From an uncultured Dorea sp. (lineage in GTDB: Bacteria; Bacillota; Clostridia; Lachnospirales; Lachnospiraceae): a stretch of 64,000 nucleotides of DNA. The position numbers and the translations under genes were made by a program. Below the pieces are notes generated by a model. It did no database searches. It had not been told where the DNA came from and saw only the letters and a program-made list of their open reading frames with translations. The stretch is from assembly GCA_910586965.1 (NCBI GenBank), contig CAJUMF010000008.1, positions 50,580 through 114,579 on the forward strand. The letters run 5' to 3'. Positions 25,877 to 34,676 of the stretch are shown here, piece by piece (within the stretch, counting starts at the first letter, position 1; every line of letters begins with the position of its first letter).

Positions 25877-27373
25877 CTATTCTTTCCTTACCCTGTTTCC
25901 TTCCTCAATCTCCCTGCCGGAAGTAATGATAACGTCCATATCGTCTGTAACCGGTCCCGGCGCTACAGCGGCATATTCATTATTCCTGTCCAGAATTTCA
26001 ACATATACTTTCCGCGCGGACAGCTCATCCCCCAGCACCGTCTGCTTTGTATCCGTAACATAGACGAAATCGCCCTTATCGTCCTGATTAAAAGCGCTTA
26101 CCGGTATGCAGCAATCATAGTTTTCCGAATAATCCTCAAAAGAAAGAGAGACATATGACGACAGGCTAAAAATATCCGGCGGCAGATACACTGTAATCTC
26201 AAGACATTCCTCTCCCTCTTTCTCAATCTTACTGACAGAATGAACCTTTCCCTGATACTCGTTAAACTCCGAATTTTCAAGCCTTCCCTTTATGTTTACT
26301 TCCGTTCCCCGGGAAATGTACTTTCCTTTCTCCACATCCTCATACACAACGATTTTAAAATCCTCCCGGACATCCGCTATTATAAAAGACGCTGTGGCAG
26401 GAGACAATTCCCCCACTGACAGCAGCACCTCGTCCACAATGCCGCCCACGGGCGAATGTACGCAGTATCCGTTTTTTATATATTCTTTTATCTGCTCTAT
26501 CTTATCGCCTGCCATGCTTTTTTGAATGTCAAGCTGTTCGGCGGAAGTATTCACCGCCAAAGGCACCGACGCATCCTCCAGCGCGCTCTGTGCAGAGAGA
26601 ACCTGTTCCTCCCTTTTTGCCAAAGTGTCATAATAAGACCTTTCTGCCTCCTTTTTTTCACGTTCCAGCTCCTTCAAGTCGTTCTCGCCGCTGTCTATAC
26701 TATCCTCCCCGATATCCGGATTTTCTTTATCCCCATTCCCATTCACCGGATTTTCTTTATCCCCATCTCCCGTATCCGAACCAGCATCCGGATTTTTCTC
26801 ACTTTCATCCTTCACATCATCTTCCTCTTTAATATTGGGCAGGGAAGGCTCCTTCTTCTCTTTACTGCTTTTTAATGCTTTGTCATACTCTTTCCGGGCC
26901 TGTTTCATATCATCTTTCGCCTGCTTTACTTCCCTGTCCGTCGAGTCCAGCGCAAGGTTTAACTGTTTCCTGCTGTTCTTCACTGTCGTACCATGCCTGT
27001 TTCTCTCAGCCTGCGCCTCGCTCTTCGCCGTTTTTATCTGCAGGACAAGCTGGTCATATTCATATTCCAGCTCCTTAAGCTGTTTTTGCGTCTTCTCCTT
27101 GTCAAGTTTCAAAAGCTTTTGACCCTCAGACACTTTTTCCCCCTCCAAAGCCATGATTCTTTCCACAAATAATCCTTCGTCAAGAAATACCGGTCTGCGA
27201 AAGCCTGCCGCAACTTCTCCCTCGCTCTCCATGCGGTGGACAATCTTCATACGTTTCGGCTTGCTTACGCTGACCGTGGGGACCGCAAAGCTTGCCCCGA
27301 TTCTGGAAATAATCGTCAACAATATAACCGTACCTGTAAATACTACAAGTATTTTCACTAATTTTTTCTGCAT
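25877..27373 (-). CDS. HlyD/MacA-type membrane-fusion (periplasmic adaptor) protein
   Basis: 498 residues. A single N-terminal membrane anchor (about 7-28), a biotinyl-lipoyl half (VAAGFRRPVFLDEGLFVERIM), a long coiled-coil hairpin (about 95-290), the second lipoyl half (CVHSPVGGIVDEVLLSVGE) and beta-barrel domains follow. The hairpin is interrupted by an Asp/Glu/Asn/Gly-rich low-complexity insertion with repeated GDKENP (about residues 170-235), which is unusual for the family. It starts four bases from the upstream permease stop and pairs with the MacB-like gene downstream. Confidence 0.82.
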   Translation of the reverse strand: MQKKLVKILVVFTGTVILLTIISRIGASFAVPTVSVSKPKRMKIVHRMESEGEVAAGFRRPVFLDEGLFVERIMALEGEKVSEGQKLLKLDKEKTQKQLKELEYEYDQLVLQIKTAKSEAQAERNRHGTTVKNSRKQLNLALDSTDREVKQAKDDMKQARKEYDKALKSSKEKKEPSLPNIKEEDDVKDESEKNPDAGSDTGDGDKENPVNGNGDKENPDIGEDSIDSGENDLKELEREKKEAERSYYDTLAKREEQVLSAQSALEDASVPLAVNTSAEQLDIQKSMAGDKIEQIKEYIKNGYCVHSPVGGIVDEVLLSVGELSPATASFIIADVREDFKIVVYEDVEKGKYISRGTEVNIKGRLENSEFNEYQGKVHSVSKIEKEGEECLEITVYLPPDIFSLSSYVSLSFEDYSENYDCCIPVSAFNQDDKGDFVYVTDTKQTVLGDELSARKVYVEILDRNNEYAAVAPGPVTDDMDVIITSGREIEEGNRVRKE

Positions 27374-27376
27374 AAC

Positions 27377-28168
27377 TTACTCCTTCGAGATAGTAGAAAG
27401 ACCTTCTTCAAAATATTTTTGGAGCAGCATAAATATCAGCAGCACAAATACCGACAGGAAAAATGCCATTGCAAATACTACTCCCATCCCATACTCCGCA
27501 TCTCTCGGCGAAAACAGCGCCAGAGGCCAATAACTCTTATTTTTTATAAACATAAGGGGCTGTTCTATCATATTCCAATATTCCAGCAGCGCAAGGATGA
27601 CGCAGGTCACAATTGCCGGAACCGCAACCGGAAGGCTGATCTTATAAAACACCTGAAATTCCGTGGCTCCGTCTACCCGTGCGCTCTCCTTAAGCGCCTT
27701 TGGCTGGTTGGAAAAGGAATAGTACATGATTAAAACCGGCAGTGTTGAAAAAACTTCCGGCAAAATAATCCCCGCCGGACAGTCAAGCAGATTAAGGTCT
27801 TTAAGCACCAGATATTCCGGCAGCATCCTCACCTGAAAGGGCAGTACCGCCACTACAATATCCGTCACAATGATAACCTTCCTGACCGCAGGCCTTATAT
27901 TCGTCAATGCCCATGCTGCGGGAACCGCTATAGCAAGCTGCCCCGCAATAATACAAATTACATATGATACAGAATTCCAGAACAGGACATAGAATTCCGG
28001 AATATCAAACAAAAGCTCAACATAAGAGACCGCCGTCGGATATTGCGGAAAAAGAATCCATTCTGAAATCTCCATTTCCCCTGTCAGGGAACCGGCAAGC
28101 AAAAACAGCAGCGGATAAAACAGCACAAGAATCAGTAATAATTTTATTCCCTTCCCCGCTCTTTTCAT
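27377..28168 (-). CDS. Carbohydrate ABC transporter permease, MalG type
   Basis: 263 residues with six membrane segments and an EAA-type loop (ESARVDGATEFQVFYKISLP) around residues 168-187. Its start overlaps the upstream permease stop by four bases (ATGA). It should pair with that MalF-type subunit. The HlyD-type gene follows after three bases, so an importer and an adaptor are made from the same message. Confidence 0.9.
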   Translation of the reverse strand: MKRAGKGIKLLLILVLFYPLLFLLAGSLTGEMEISEWILFPQYPTAVSYVELLFDIPEFYVLFWNSVSYVICIIAGQLAIAVPAAWALTNIRPAVRKVIIVTDIVVAVLPFQVRMLPEYLVLKDLNLLDCPAGIILPEVFSTLPVLIMYYSFSNQPKALKESARVDGATEFQVFYKISLPVAVPAIVTCVILALLEYWNMIEQPLMFIKNKSYWPLALFSPRDAEYGMGVVFAMAFFLSVFVLLIFMLLQKYFEEGLSTISKE

Positions 28169-28947
28169 CCGTCCTGTCTCCTCCCTTTGTTCAGCAGCAT
28201 AAATACGGCGAGCAAAAACAGCAGAATAGAAACTGCGCTCAAAACCGCCCCTGCTGACATCTTATCTACAGAAAATTCCTTAAACCAGTTGTTGAAAATA
28301 TGCTGCAGCATATATATGTTCTCATCCGGATAGCTCCCCGTCATCAGATAAATCTCCCGGAATACTTTGAAGGAATTGATAAACATAAATACAAAGCATA
28401 TAAACCCTACCTGTTTTAAATTCGGGAGCAGGATGTCTTTTATATACCGGAACTTGTCCGCCCCGTCAAGATATGCCGCGTCCTTAAGCTCCAAAGGCAC
28501 ATTGGCAATGCCGGACAGCCAGACAAGCATATAAAGCCCGGTATACTTCCAGATATAAATGGAAAGCAGCTCCTCAAACCCGCTGCTGTCAAACAAGATG
28601 CCGCAAAATACCGATACCGCGGCTGCCGGCATGACAAGCGGCAGGATGACGCTCTCCTTTAACCACATGTTCAGGATGCTTTTTTCGCTGAGAAAAACGG
28701 CTATGGCAAGGGAGAGCACAAGCATTACAGGTATGCTGATGAGCATGAATTTCAGCGTATTGGCCGCAGCCAGCCGAAACGACTGGCTGCCTATCACGTC
28801 CATATAATTGCCAAACCCATTCCACGCTCCGGTCTGCGACTGAAAAAAGGATGAAACGATCAGCCGCAGAAACGGGGCTGCCCAAAAGAGCGTAACTCCT
28901 GCAATACTTGGGAGAACCATCAGGATATTCAAGCATCTCTTATTCAT
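28165..28947 (-). CDS. Carbohydrate ABC transporter permease, MalF type
   Basis: 260 residues, slightly short, with membrane segments throughout and a degenerate EAA loop (DAAYLDGADKFRYIKDILLP) around residues 157-176. The start overlaps the end of the large binding-protein gene by eight bases. Together with the next gene it forms the importer channel. No ATPase is encoded in this cluster. Confidence 0.9.
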   Translation of the reverse strand: MNKRCLNILMVLPSIAGVTLFWAAPFLRLIVSSFFQSQTGAWNGFGNYMDVIGSQSFRLAAANTLKFMLISIPVMLVLSLAIAVFLSEKSILNMWLKESVILPLVMPAAAVSVFCGILFDSSGFEELLSIYIWKYTGLYMLVWLSGIANVPLELKDAAYLDGADKFRYIKDILLPNLKQVGFICFVFMFINSFKVFREIYLMTGSYPDENIYMLQHIFNNWFKEFSVDKMSAGAVLSAVSILLFLLAVFMLLNKGRRQDG

Positions 28948-31162
28948 TGAGATACAACTCTATGCTCCGGGCGCACTGCTTAACGGCAGCATCAAGCTCC
29001 AGATTCCCATTCATATAATCCGCCGCCGCATTTAATACCATCTCCCTTATCACAGCATCCTGAAAAGCCGGCGTTTTATATTCTTCTACCTTTTTCCTCC
29101 ACTTCCGGTAATCATCCTTTTTTATATTGCCTTCCGCTTTTACTACAACCTCTTTCCCGTCACGGTTCTCAATCGCATACTCATAAGATTTTGCATATTC
29201 CGATTTAAAAACCTGATCCAGAGAGACCTCATTGACCGGAAACCCGTCTTCCATATCCTTAATCCTCTTTTGTCCCTCTTCGGAAACCGCATATTCAACA
29301 AACTTCTTTGCCTCGGCAGGGCTTTTGGCGCTTGCGGAAATTCCAAGGGATGTCTCGGCAAAATACTGTTTTTGCAGCATGTCGTCGAAAAATCCACATT
29401 TGATATCCTGATTCTTAGCCCTTAACAGATACGCAAGCTGTATCGCCGACAAGCTCCCAAGCTTTCCTGCCATCAACTGCGATTCCTTAATGTGCAGCAT
29501 CATATCCCCATTCTCCATATTCCCCGGAGCGGCTCCGGCAAGGCTAAATCCCGTTTCTCCTTCAAGCTCTACCGTCCAGTCATATTCCGAATTGTCATAG
29601 ATTTCTTTCATGCTCTGGAACATTCTGCCAAGTTCCCCGGGCTCTGCCTTTCCCTCCTCCATACAAGCCGGAAAATAATAATAAAACAGCGAGCTGAATA
29701 TACTTTCTCCTTCCCATAAATCTACGGAGACTATATCTTTTTTCTTAAGCTCCTTCATCTGCCCTGCAATTTCTTCTAATCCCATGCCATTTTCTAAAAT
29801 CTGGGACGATGCATGCAAATCTAAAAGTGAAAACTTAAGGGGTATCGCATATATCTTTCCTTCTCTTTCATATGTCTTTGCCACCGCGCTTTCCAGAGGC
29901 TGTGCGCTTACCACATCCGTAATATCCGCCAGTTTCTTCTGCCCTATATACGAATCTGCCGGAAGTCCGTCCAACACCAGTATATCCGGCCCGTCGTCGG
30001 CAAATAAGGACACATTCAGCGAACGGACGGCATCTTCAAAAGTCAATCCCATGGACTCATCTGTTCCGGTCTCTGTGTGCACCAGTATATCCGGGTACTT
30101 CTCCCGGAACCCATCGATCACCGCCTGCATGGCGCTGTCCTTTTGCAGCATGTATACTGTCAGTTCCTTCTGCTCCTTTGCGCTTGCATTTTCATCATAC
30201 TCATACAGATAGATTGCCGGTCTGGAGCCTTCATAAGACAATACCGCATAAGCGTCCTTGCCTGCCTCCTGGATTTTCTTCAATGTCACATCTGATTTTC
30301 CAAACTGATATCGCTCTCCGTCCAGTATCTTTTCTCCGCTTTTTCCCTCCTCATTATAGCGGAATAGCCCTGTCTGCCCGAGATAAAACATTTCCCCTTC
30401 ACCGCTTACATACAAAATCGGAGAAGTCGTCTCATTTTCCATTTTTTCTAAGCAGAAATCCGCAAACGAGTGAAAAACATCTGTCGCCTTTCCCGTATTA
30501 ATATCATACTGTTCAATCCCTTCCCCGTTCATCGCAAGAAGGACATTCTCCGAAACCGCAAGGTCATAGGGCGTTCCATAAGTATCAGCCTCCGGATTCA
30601 TGATTTTCGCGCCTCTCTCCTTAAGCTCATAATAATAACCGTTGATGTCGCAGAAGAATACCCTGTCTTCATAAATATAAAAATCCGCTATCATGCTGTT
30701 ATCCCTGACATCCGCAGTAAGCGGCCTATAGTTTCCCTCTTTGTCAATCACGCCGTATGACTTAGGCTCCTGAATCAGATCCACTTCCTGATCCATTTTT
30801 TCCAGCAGCCCCTTGTATGCCGCAAATATAACGCTGCCATCCTCCTTTACCGCCCCGCTAAAAATCATATCTTTTTTTAATTCCTTCGGCAACGCCGTCA
30901 TTTCCTCCCACGATTCACCGTTATCTGTAGTCTTAAAGAGAATGCAGTCACTATCCGCCATTGCCGCAAACATTACAAGCGCACCGTCCTTCCCTGCCTG
31001 AATATCATAGATGGCTGTTACGTCCTCCGGCAATACGACCTCCTTTTCAATGTATGTGCCCTTTTCCTTATCCTGCTTTACCTTTCCCACACATCCAGAC
31101 ATGGAAACTGCCAGGCATATGCCCATAACAAAACTGATTATCCGACATGAAAATTTACTCAT
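28940..31162 (-). CDS. Large lipoprotein: N-terminal propeller-like region fused to a solute-binding domain
   Basis: 740 residues from the ATG at 31162, chosen over an upstream in-frame start because GGAGG lies eight bases before it. The lipobox SMSGC is near residue 23. The N-terminal half (about 40-340) has a BNR/Asp-box motif (KTTDNGESWEEM) and repeating strands, suggesting a beta-propeller. From about 355 (KELTVYMLQKDSAMQAVIDGFREKYP) it reads as a family 1 extracellular solute-binding protein. Ordinary binding proteins are 420-460 residues, so this is a fusion. It is the first gene of an operon with two permeases, an HlyD-type adaptor and a MacB-like protein. Confidence 0.8.
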   Translation of the reverse strand: MSKFSCRIISFVMGICLAVSMSGCVGKVKQDKEKGTYIEKEVVLPEDVTAIYDIQAGKDGALVMFAAMADSDCILFKTTDNGESWEEMTALPKELKKDMIFSGAVKEDGSVIFAAYKGLLEKMDQEVDLIQEPKSYGVIDKEGNYRPLTADVRDNSMIADFYIYEDRVFFCDINGYYYELKERGAKIMNPEADTYGTPYDLAVSENVLLAMNGEGIEQYDINTGKATDVFHSFADFCLEKMENETTSPILYVSGEGEMFYLGQTGLFRYNEEGKSGEKILDGERYQFGKSDVTLKKIQEAGKDAYAVLSYEGSRPAIYLYEYDENASAKEQKELTVYMLQKDSAMQAVIDGFREKYPDILVHTETGTDESMGLTFEDAVRSLNVSLFADDGPDILVLDGLPADSYIGQKKLADITDVVSAQPLESAVAKTYEREGKIYAIPLKFSLLDLHASSQILENGMGLEEIAGQMKELKKKDIVSVDLWEGESIFSSLFYYYFPACMEEGKAEPGELGRMFQSMKEIYDNSEYDWTVELEGETGFSLAGAAPGNMENGDMMLHIKESQLMAGKLGSLSAIQLAYLLRAKNQDIKCGFFDDMLQKQYFAETSLGISASAKSPAEAKKFVEYAVSEEGQKRIKDMEDGFPVNEVSLDQVFKSEYAKSYEYAIENRDGKEVVVKAEGNIKKDDYRKWRKKVEEYKTPAFQDAVIREMVLNAAADYMNGNLELDAAVKQCARSIELYLNE

Positions 31163-31256
31163 CAGCAATCCTCCTCCCGTCGCCGTTTCATAGTTGATAA
31201 ACCACACTTGTTTTGTTGTTTTTAATCTCTTTATACACCTTCAAGTAACTTTAAGG

Positions 31257-31736
31257 TCAAGAAAAACTCCCTGTTGAACTGCAAGTTAATTTAACAGTTT
31301 TATTTATTGTCTTTATCACTGTACCATTGTAATACTGTTTAGCCGTTGCTTTAGCCGTTGCAGCATTTCCGCTTTTTCCAGCAGATTTACTTACAATTTT
31401 CCATATTTTACCGTATGTTCCAGCACTAACTGAAGAACTCGTACATTTAGCCACTCCTTTACCATATAAAAACGTTCCTGTAACTTTAACATACCATCTT
31501 GCAACTTTATTAGAATCATAATATTTTACAGTTTTAGACTTCGTTACATTTTTAGCATTCGTTGAAAAAGCGGAAACTCCAAAATGAGATGAGCCTTCCT
31601 CAAAAGTTGTAATCAAATAACTGCCATCATCAAAATACTCAATTTCAACATCTGGATTTACGTCAGCAGCACTAACAGTTGCCGAAAATACAAATAATAC
31701 AACACATACGTTTAAAATGCTAATCATTCTCTTCAT
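31257..31736 (-). CDS. Small secreted protein, unknown family
   Basis: 159 residues from the ATG at 31736 (AAAGGAAG seven bases upstream), which is preferred over an overlapping start at 31778. Signal peptide MISILNVCVVLFVFSATVSA, then a Ser/Thr/Lys-rich mature part with the core TVKYYDSNKVARWYVKVTGTF and several Cys. It resembles a group of small clostridial exported proteins (DUF6147-like by recall; not certain). It lies 19 bases after the HAAS-type membrane gene and is probably controlled by the PadR repressor. Function unknown. Confidence 0.7.
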   Translation of the reverse strand: MKRMISILNVCVVLFVFSATVSAADVNPDVEIEYFDDGSYLITTFEEGSSHFGVSAFSTNAKNVTKSKTVKYYDSNKVARWYVKVTGTFLYGKGVAKCTSSSVSAGTYGKIWKIVSKSAGKSGNAATAKATAKQYYNGTVIKTINKTVKLTCSSTGSFS

Positions 31737-31755
31737 AATTATTCTTCCTTTCTGC

Positions 31756-32130
31756 TTATTCAATATATTCTTCTTCATAAACTATAATCTCATTTTTACA
31801 TTCCTGATATAGTCGGTATAGATATAAACTCCTTACACTAACAGTAATAACAAGTGCAATCAAAAAAGCGATAAAAGCCTTGCGGATATATCCTGAAACT
31901 CGAAGTCTTTTTACGAGATACTCTGTATCCATATTATATAAATACTCGGAAGACACCTCCTGGGGGGCACCCAATTCTTGACAAATCTGTTCATATTTAA
32001 CATGTGGATTTGATTCGTTCAGTTCATCCAAGCGAAATTTAATATTTTCAAGCAAATGTTGTTCATTTTTCCCTCGAATGGGAATAAATAGTTTCAAATT
32101 GCTAAAATACCTTTTCGAGTCTTTATTCAT
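31756..32130 (-). CDS. HAAS-domain membrane protein (PadR partner)
   Basis: 124 residues from MNKDSKRYF at 32130, chosen because AGGAAG lies just upstream; the longer frame has no ribosome site. The N-terminal helical part (FIPIRGKNEQHLLENIKFRLDE...YEQICQELGAPQEV) matches the HAAS/DUF1700-like domain that pairs with PadR regulators. One membrane helix follows (about 90-112) with a short acidic tail. It overlaps the padR gene by eight bases. It probably acts as a membrane-bound antagonist or partner of that repressor. Confidence 0.75.
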   Translation of the reverse strand: MNKDSKRYFSNLKLFIPIRGKNEQHLLENIKFRLDELNESNPHVKYEQICQELGAPQEVSSEYLYNMDTEYLVKRLRVSGYIRKAFIAFLIALVITVSVRSLYLYRLYQECKNEIIVYEEEYIE

Positions 32131-32491
32131 TCCCTTCTTCCTCCACTTCATCATTACTAAAATCATAATTCAAAATCTTTTCAATACTGTTATTCGTCTC
32201 ATAGTATTCTCTCCGCAAACTCTCAAGACGCTCTTTTCCAGACAATTCTATATGATAGTATACCCGCACCATACGTCTGCCGACCTTTTTCTTATAATCA
32301 GAGATGAACCCCTTATCAATCATCTTATACAACGCCGGATACATAGAACCTTCTGGGAATAATAAATAACCATCAGATATCGATTTAATTAATTGAGATA
32401 ACTGATAACCGTAACAGTCCCCTTTTTCCCTAAGAATATGGAGCAGCAATAACTCAACAGCTCCTTTTTTAAAATTATTTTGTGCATGCAT
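32123..32491 (-). CDS. PadR-family transcriptional regulator
   Basis: 122 residues from MHAQNNFKK at 32491 (AAAGGAG nine bases upstream); an earlier in-frame ATG at 32524 has no ribosome site. The winged-helix domain is complete: ELLLLHILREKGDCYGYQLSQLI, the recognition segment FPEGSMYPALYKMIDKGFI and the YYHIELSGKERL wing. PadR proteins repress their own operon and a linked target. The very AT-rich gap to the divergent secreted-protein gene (32492-32635) should hold the operator. Confidence 0.9.
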   Translation of the reverse strand: MHAQNNFKKGAVELLLLHILREKGDCYGYQLSQLIKSISDGYLLFPEGSMYPALYKMIDKGFISDYKKKVGRRMVRVYYHIELSGKERLESLRREYYETNNSIEKILNYDFSNDEVEEEGNE

Positions 32492-32564
32492 AATAATTTT
32501 CTCCTTTATATATATTATATTCAATTAATTCTAAAAGTCAATATTTAGTTATTCTAAGTATATA

Positions 32565-32594
32565 TTGACAAATATATTTATTATAATATATAAT
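32565..32594 (+). promoter_or_regulatory. Strong promoter of the 118-residue secreted-protein gene
   Basis: TTGACA (32565-32570) and TATAAT (32589-32594) with an 18-base spacer. A second TATAAT at 32582 is too close to the -35. The surrounding ATATATT-rich inverted stretches are a likely PadR binding region. Confidence 0.75.
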
Positions 32595-32635
32595 AAAAAT
32601 ACAATATACTTATACTGCAAAAAGGAGGAAGTCAT

Positions 32636-32992
32636 ATGAAAAAAATTACAAAAAAAATTATTGCTTTCGTACTCGCATTAAGTCTTGGTATGCTTGGCAG
32701 TGGATTTACAAGTCATGCTGTAAATGTAACGAAAATTCATGGCAAATATCAAGGAGTTGTCTCATTAACAAGATATAAATCTGGAAATGTAAAAAAAGTC
32801 AAAAACGGAAAAGCCATAAAGTGCGTTCTTGCACCCGGAATCGGGAAAGCATACACATATAACGCATCAACCAACTCAGTTTCACTTGCTAGCAATAAAC
32901 AAAGCTATACTTTAAAGTCACTGGGTTATGAAATACAACTTGGCAATCCGAAGGGTTATGTAGTCAGACCAACCATTTCTGGTTTCAAATAA
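32636..32992 (+). CDS. Small secreted basic protein, unknown family
   Basis: 118 residues with a clear signal peptide (MKKITKKIIAFVLALSLGMLG, cleavage after about residue 28, SHA). The mature 90 residues are basic, with GKYQGVVSLTRYKSG, KAIKCVLAPGIGKAYTY and one Cys. AAAGGAGG precedes the ATG and the promoter is near consensus, so high expression is likely. It is divergent from padR and not recognised. A small exported effector or peptide-like product is possible, but this is a guess. Confidence 0.72.
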   Translation: MKKITKKIIAFVLALSLGMLGSGFTSHAVNVTKIHGKYQGVVSLTRYKSGNVKKVKNGKAIKCVLAPGIGKAYTYNASTNSVSLASNKQSYTLKSLGYEIQLGNPKGYVVRPTISGFK

Positions 32993-33050
32993 ATTGCCTT
33001 GTACCATGCAAAACATCCTTATCAAACAAATCATAGCAGTATAAGTATAA

Positions 33051-33087
33051 GCCCTTTCACACAGAAAATCATCTCTACTGAAAGGGC
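33051..33087 (+). terminator. Hairpin terminator after the secreted-protein gene
   Basis: GCCCTTTCA (33051-33059) pairs with TGAAAGGGC (33079-33087), followed by ATTTGACTTTTT. The 19-base loop is long for a terminator. Confidence 0.5.
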
Positions 33088-33635
33088 ATTTGACTTTTTC
33101 TGTTTTGTTTCTTTAATTATGGTTCGCATAGATGACTTGGCAATTTGTAGTCTGTTCGGAAATGATTTCCAACCCTCTTTTCTAATAGACACCAGTGGAG
33201 ACAACTGGCATAACAAGCCATAAAGTATGCTTTGATACGCTCATTCTTCTTCGATTCCCCATTGCTGTTTGCTGATTTTTATATTTTCTCTGACATCGCC
33301 TTCTAAGTTTACTTTGGTGCAAAATGAATAAAATACAACAGGAAATCAAAGTTTTTCATGAAGAGCTTGCGTTGGAGATATGTGAAATTACCCATGAAGT
33401 AGAGTTTTCATTTGAATTTAGAGGTTGGAATAGCGGTATTCAAAATTTTTATGGGCTGGAAATTCGTATAGCAAGAGAATTATCGAGAGAAAGCCGAAGA
33501 AACCACAAATATTTATATTGATTATCTTACATAGTCCTGCATGTCAATGATTGCATCGCGTCTACGTCCGTTTTTAATCTGATGTAAAATTCAACATCAT
33601 ATTTTACAACAGCATTTTCGCAAGGGCAAATATAA
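33088..33635. other. AT-rich stretch without a convincing gene
   Basis: Only short frames occur. One plus-strand frame at 33324-33521 (65 residues, MNKIQQEIKVFHEELALEICE...) has no clear ribosome site and no recognised family; it could be a gene remnant. Nothing else could be supported before the tRNA terminator. Confidence 0.3.
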
Positions 33636-33662
33636 AAAACACTCCGGAAACCCAGAGTGCTT
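33636..33662 (-). terminator. Terminator of the tRNA-Arg transcript
   Basis: On the minus strand GCACTCTGG...CCGGAGTG folds into a stem-loop followed directly by TTTTTT. Confidence 0.75.
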
Positions 33663-33694
33663 TATCATCTTCCTTATTTTTTTAAGGCGTATAA

Positions 33695-33768
33695 CGTGGG
33701 CGAGAGGATTCGAACCCCCGACCTTTTGGTCCGTAGCCAAACGCTCTATCCAGCTGAGCTACGCCCAC
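33695..33768 (-). tRNA. tRNA-Arg (anticodon ACG)
   Basis: 74 nt. The acceptor stem GTGGGCG/CGCCCAC, a D-arm with AGCTCAGCTGGATAGAGC, the anticodon loop CTACGGA and the T-arm GGGGGTTCGAATCC all fold. The discriminator is G. The ACG anticodon is read as ICG for CGN arginine codons. CCA is not encoded. Confidence 0.95.
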
Positions 33769-33869
33769 AAAAGCTGTATCTTTCTACAGCAAAATCAATT
33801 ATATCCCAACTTGTACCATCTGTCAACTAAAAATTAAATTTTCTGCCATTTCTACCGCTATTTCTCTTT

Positions 33870-34676
33870 CTATTTCTCTCGCAAAAGCTCCCTGAACTTC
33901 CTCTCCAATGGCTCCCACTCAAGTTTCCTGTCATCTCTCATTTCCCCTGCCGCCCTCTTAAAATGTTCCAGATTCCTCTCAATATACCGATTCAATCCAG
34001 TGATTGCCGGCGCTTTCTCAGACTCCGGCATCCGCATCTTCTTCTCCAGCAGCTCCGACACAGCCGATTTCATATCCTCTTCCAGCACAGCACGAACCAG
34101 GTCGTCAAACAGTACCGGCGGCGGGCTTTCTCTTTGTTCTATCCATTTACATGCCAGAATCGGGCGCAGGACATAGAAGTATTTCTTATATTTCACCATA
34201 TCATCCGTCAGATATTCATGATAATTTTTGCTGGCTGTACCGTAATAGTGGCACATTGCCGATTTAACCGAAAAATAATGCCTGGCGGTACTCTCATACA
34301 GCTCTTTCCACGCATCCGTCGTGCGGTATACCACCGGGGAATTTGCCCATTCAAACAGGGTGGCGTTGGACTTATGGAAATGCTGCAGCGCTTTTTTCAG
34401 ATCCCATCCGTTTATGTCAAGCGTCTCATTCAGCTCCCAGTCAAGGAAATCCTTCATCCCGCGGAGACTGAGGTAATCGTCCTGGCTCCTCGCATAGATA
34501 AACCGCACATCATAATCACTGTCCGGCGAGGCAAATCCCCACGCCCTGCTCCCGGATTCCACCGCATGAAGAATCCTTACATTTTCTTTCTCTTCAATCT
34601 CTTTTATTTTCATCAGAACCAGTTCTTTCACAGAACCGCCGAAATTCTCATATCTCATCCCTGACCACTCTCTCAT
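33870..34676 (-). CDS. Nucleotidyltransferase (COG3541/RlaP-like), second of a tandem pair
   Basis: 268 residues, or 262 from the internal ATG at 34658; neither start has a strong ribosome site. The DNA polymerase beta-type core is visible: the GSRAWGFASPDSDYD motif (about 42-56) with the metal-binding aspartates, then DFLDWELNETLDINGWDLKKAL. The family (YcgL/RlaP) is predicted to transfer nucleotides and has been linked to RNA repair. It overlaps the upstream nucleotidyltransferase gene by 29 bases, so the two act together. The substrate is unknown. Confidence 0.8.
   Translation of the reverse strand: MREWSGMRYENFGGSVKELVLMKIKEIEEKENVRILHAVESGSRAWGFASPDSDYDVRFIYARSQDDYLSLRGMKDFLDWELNETLDINGWDLKKALQHFHKSNATLFEWANSPVVYRTTDAWKELYESTARHYFSVKSAMCHYYGTASKNYHEYLTDDMVKYKKYFYVLRPILACKWIEQRESPPPVLFDDLVRAVLEEDMKSAVSELLEKKMRMPESEKAPAITGLNRYIERNLEHFKRAAGEMRDDRKLEWEPLERKFRELLREK

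Noticed and set aside
33324..33521. 65-residue plus-strand frame
   Set aside because: No ribosome site, no recognised family and no operon context; kept only as a note within the gap entry.
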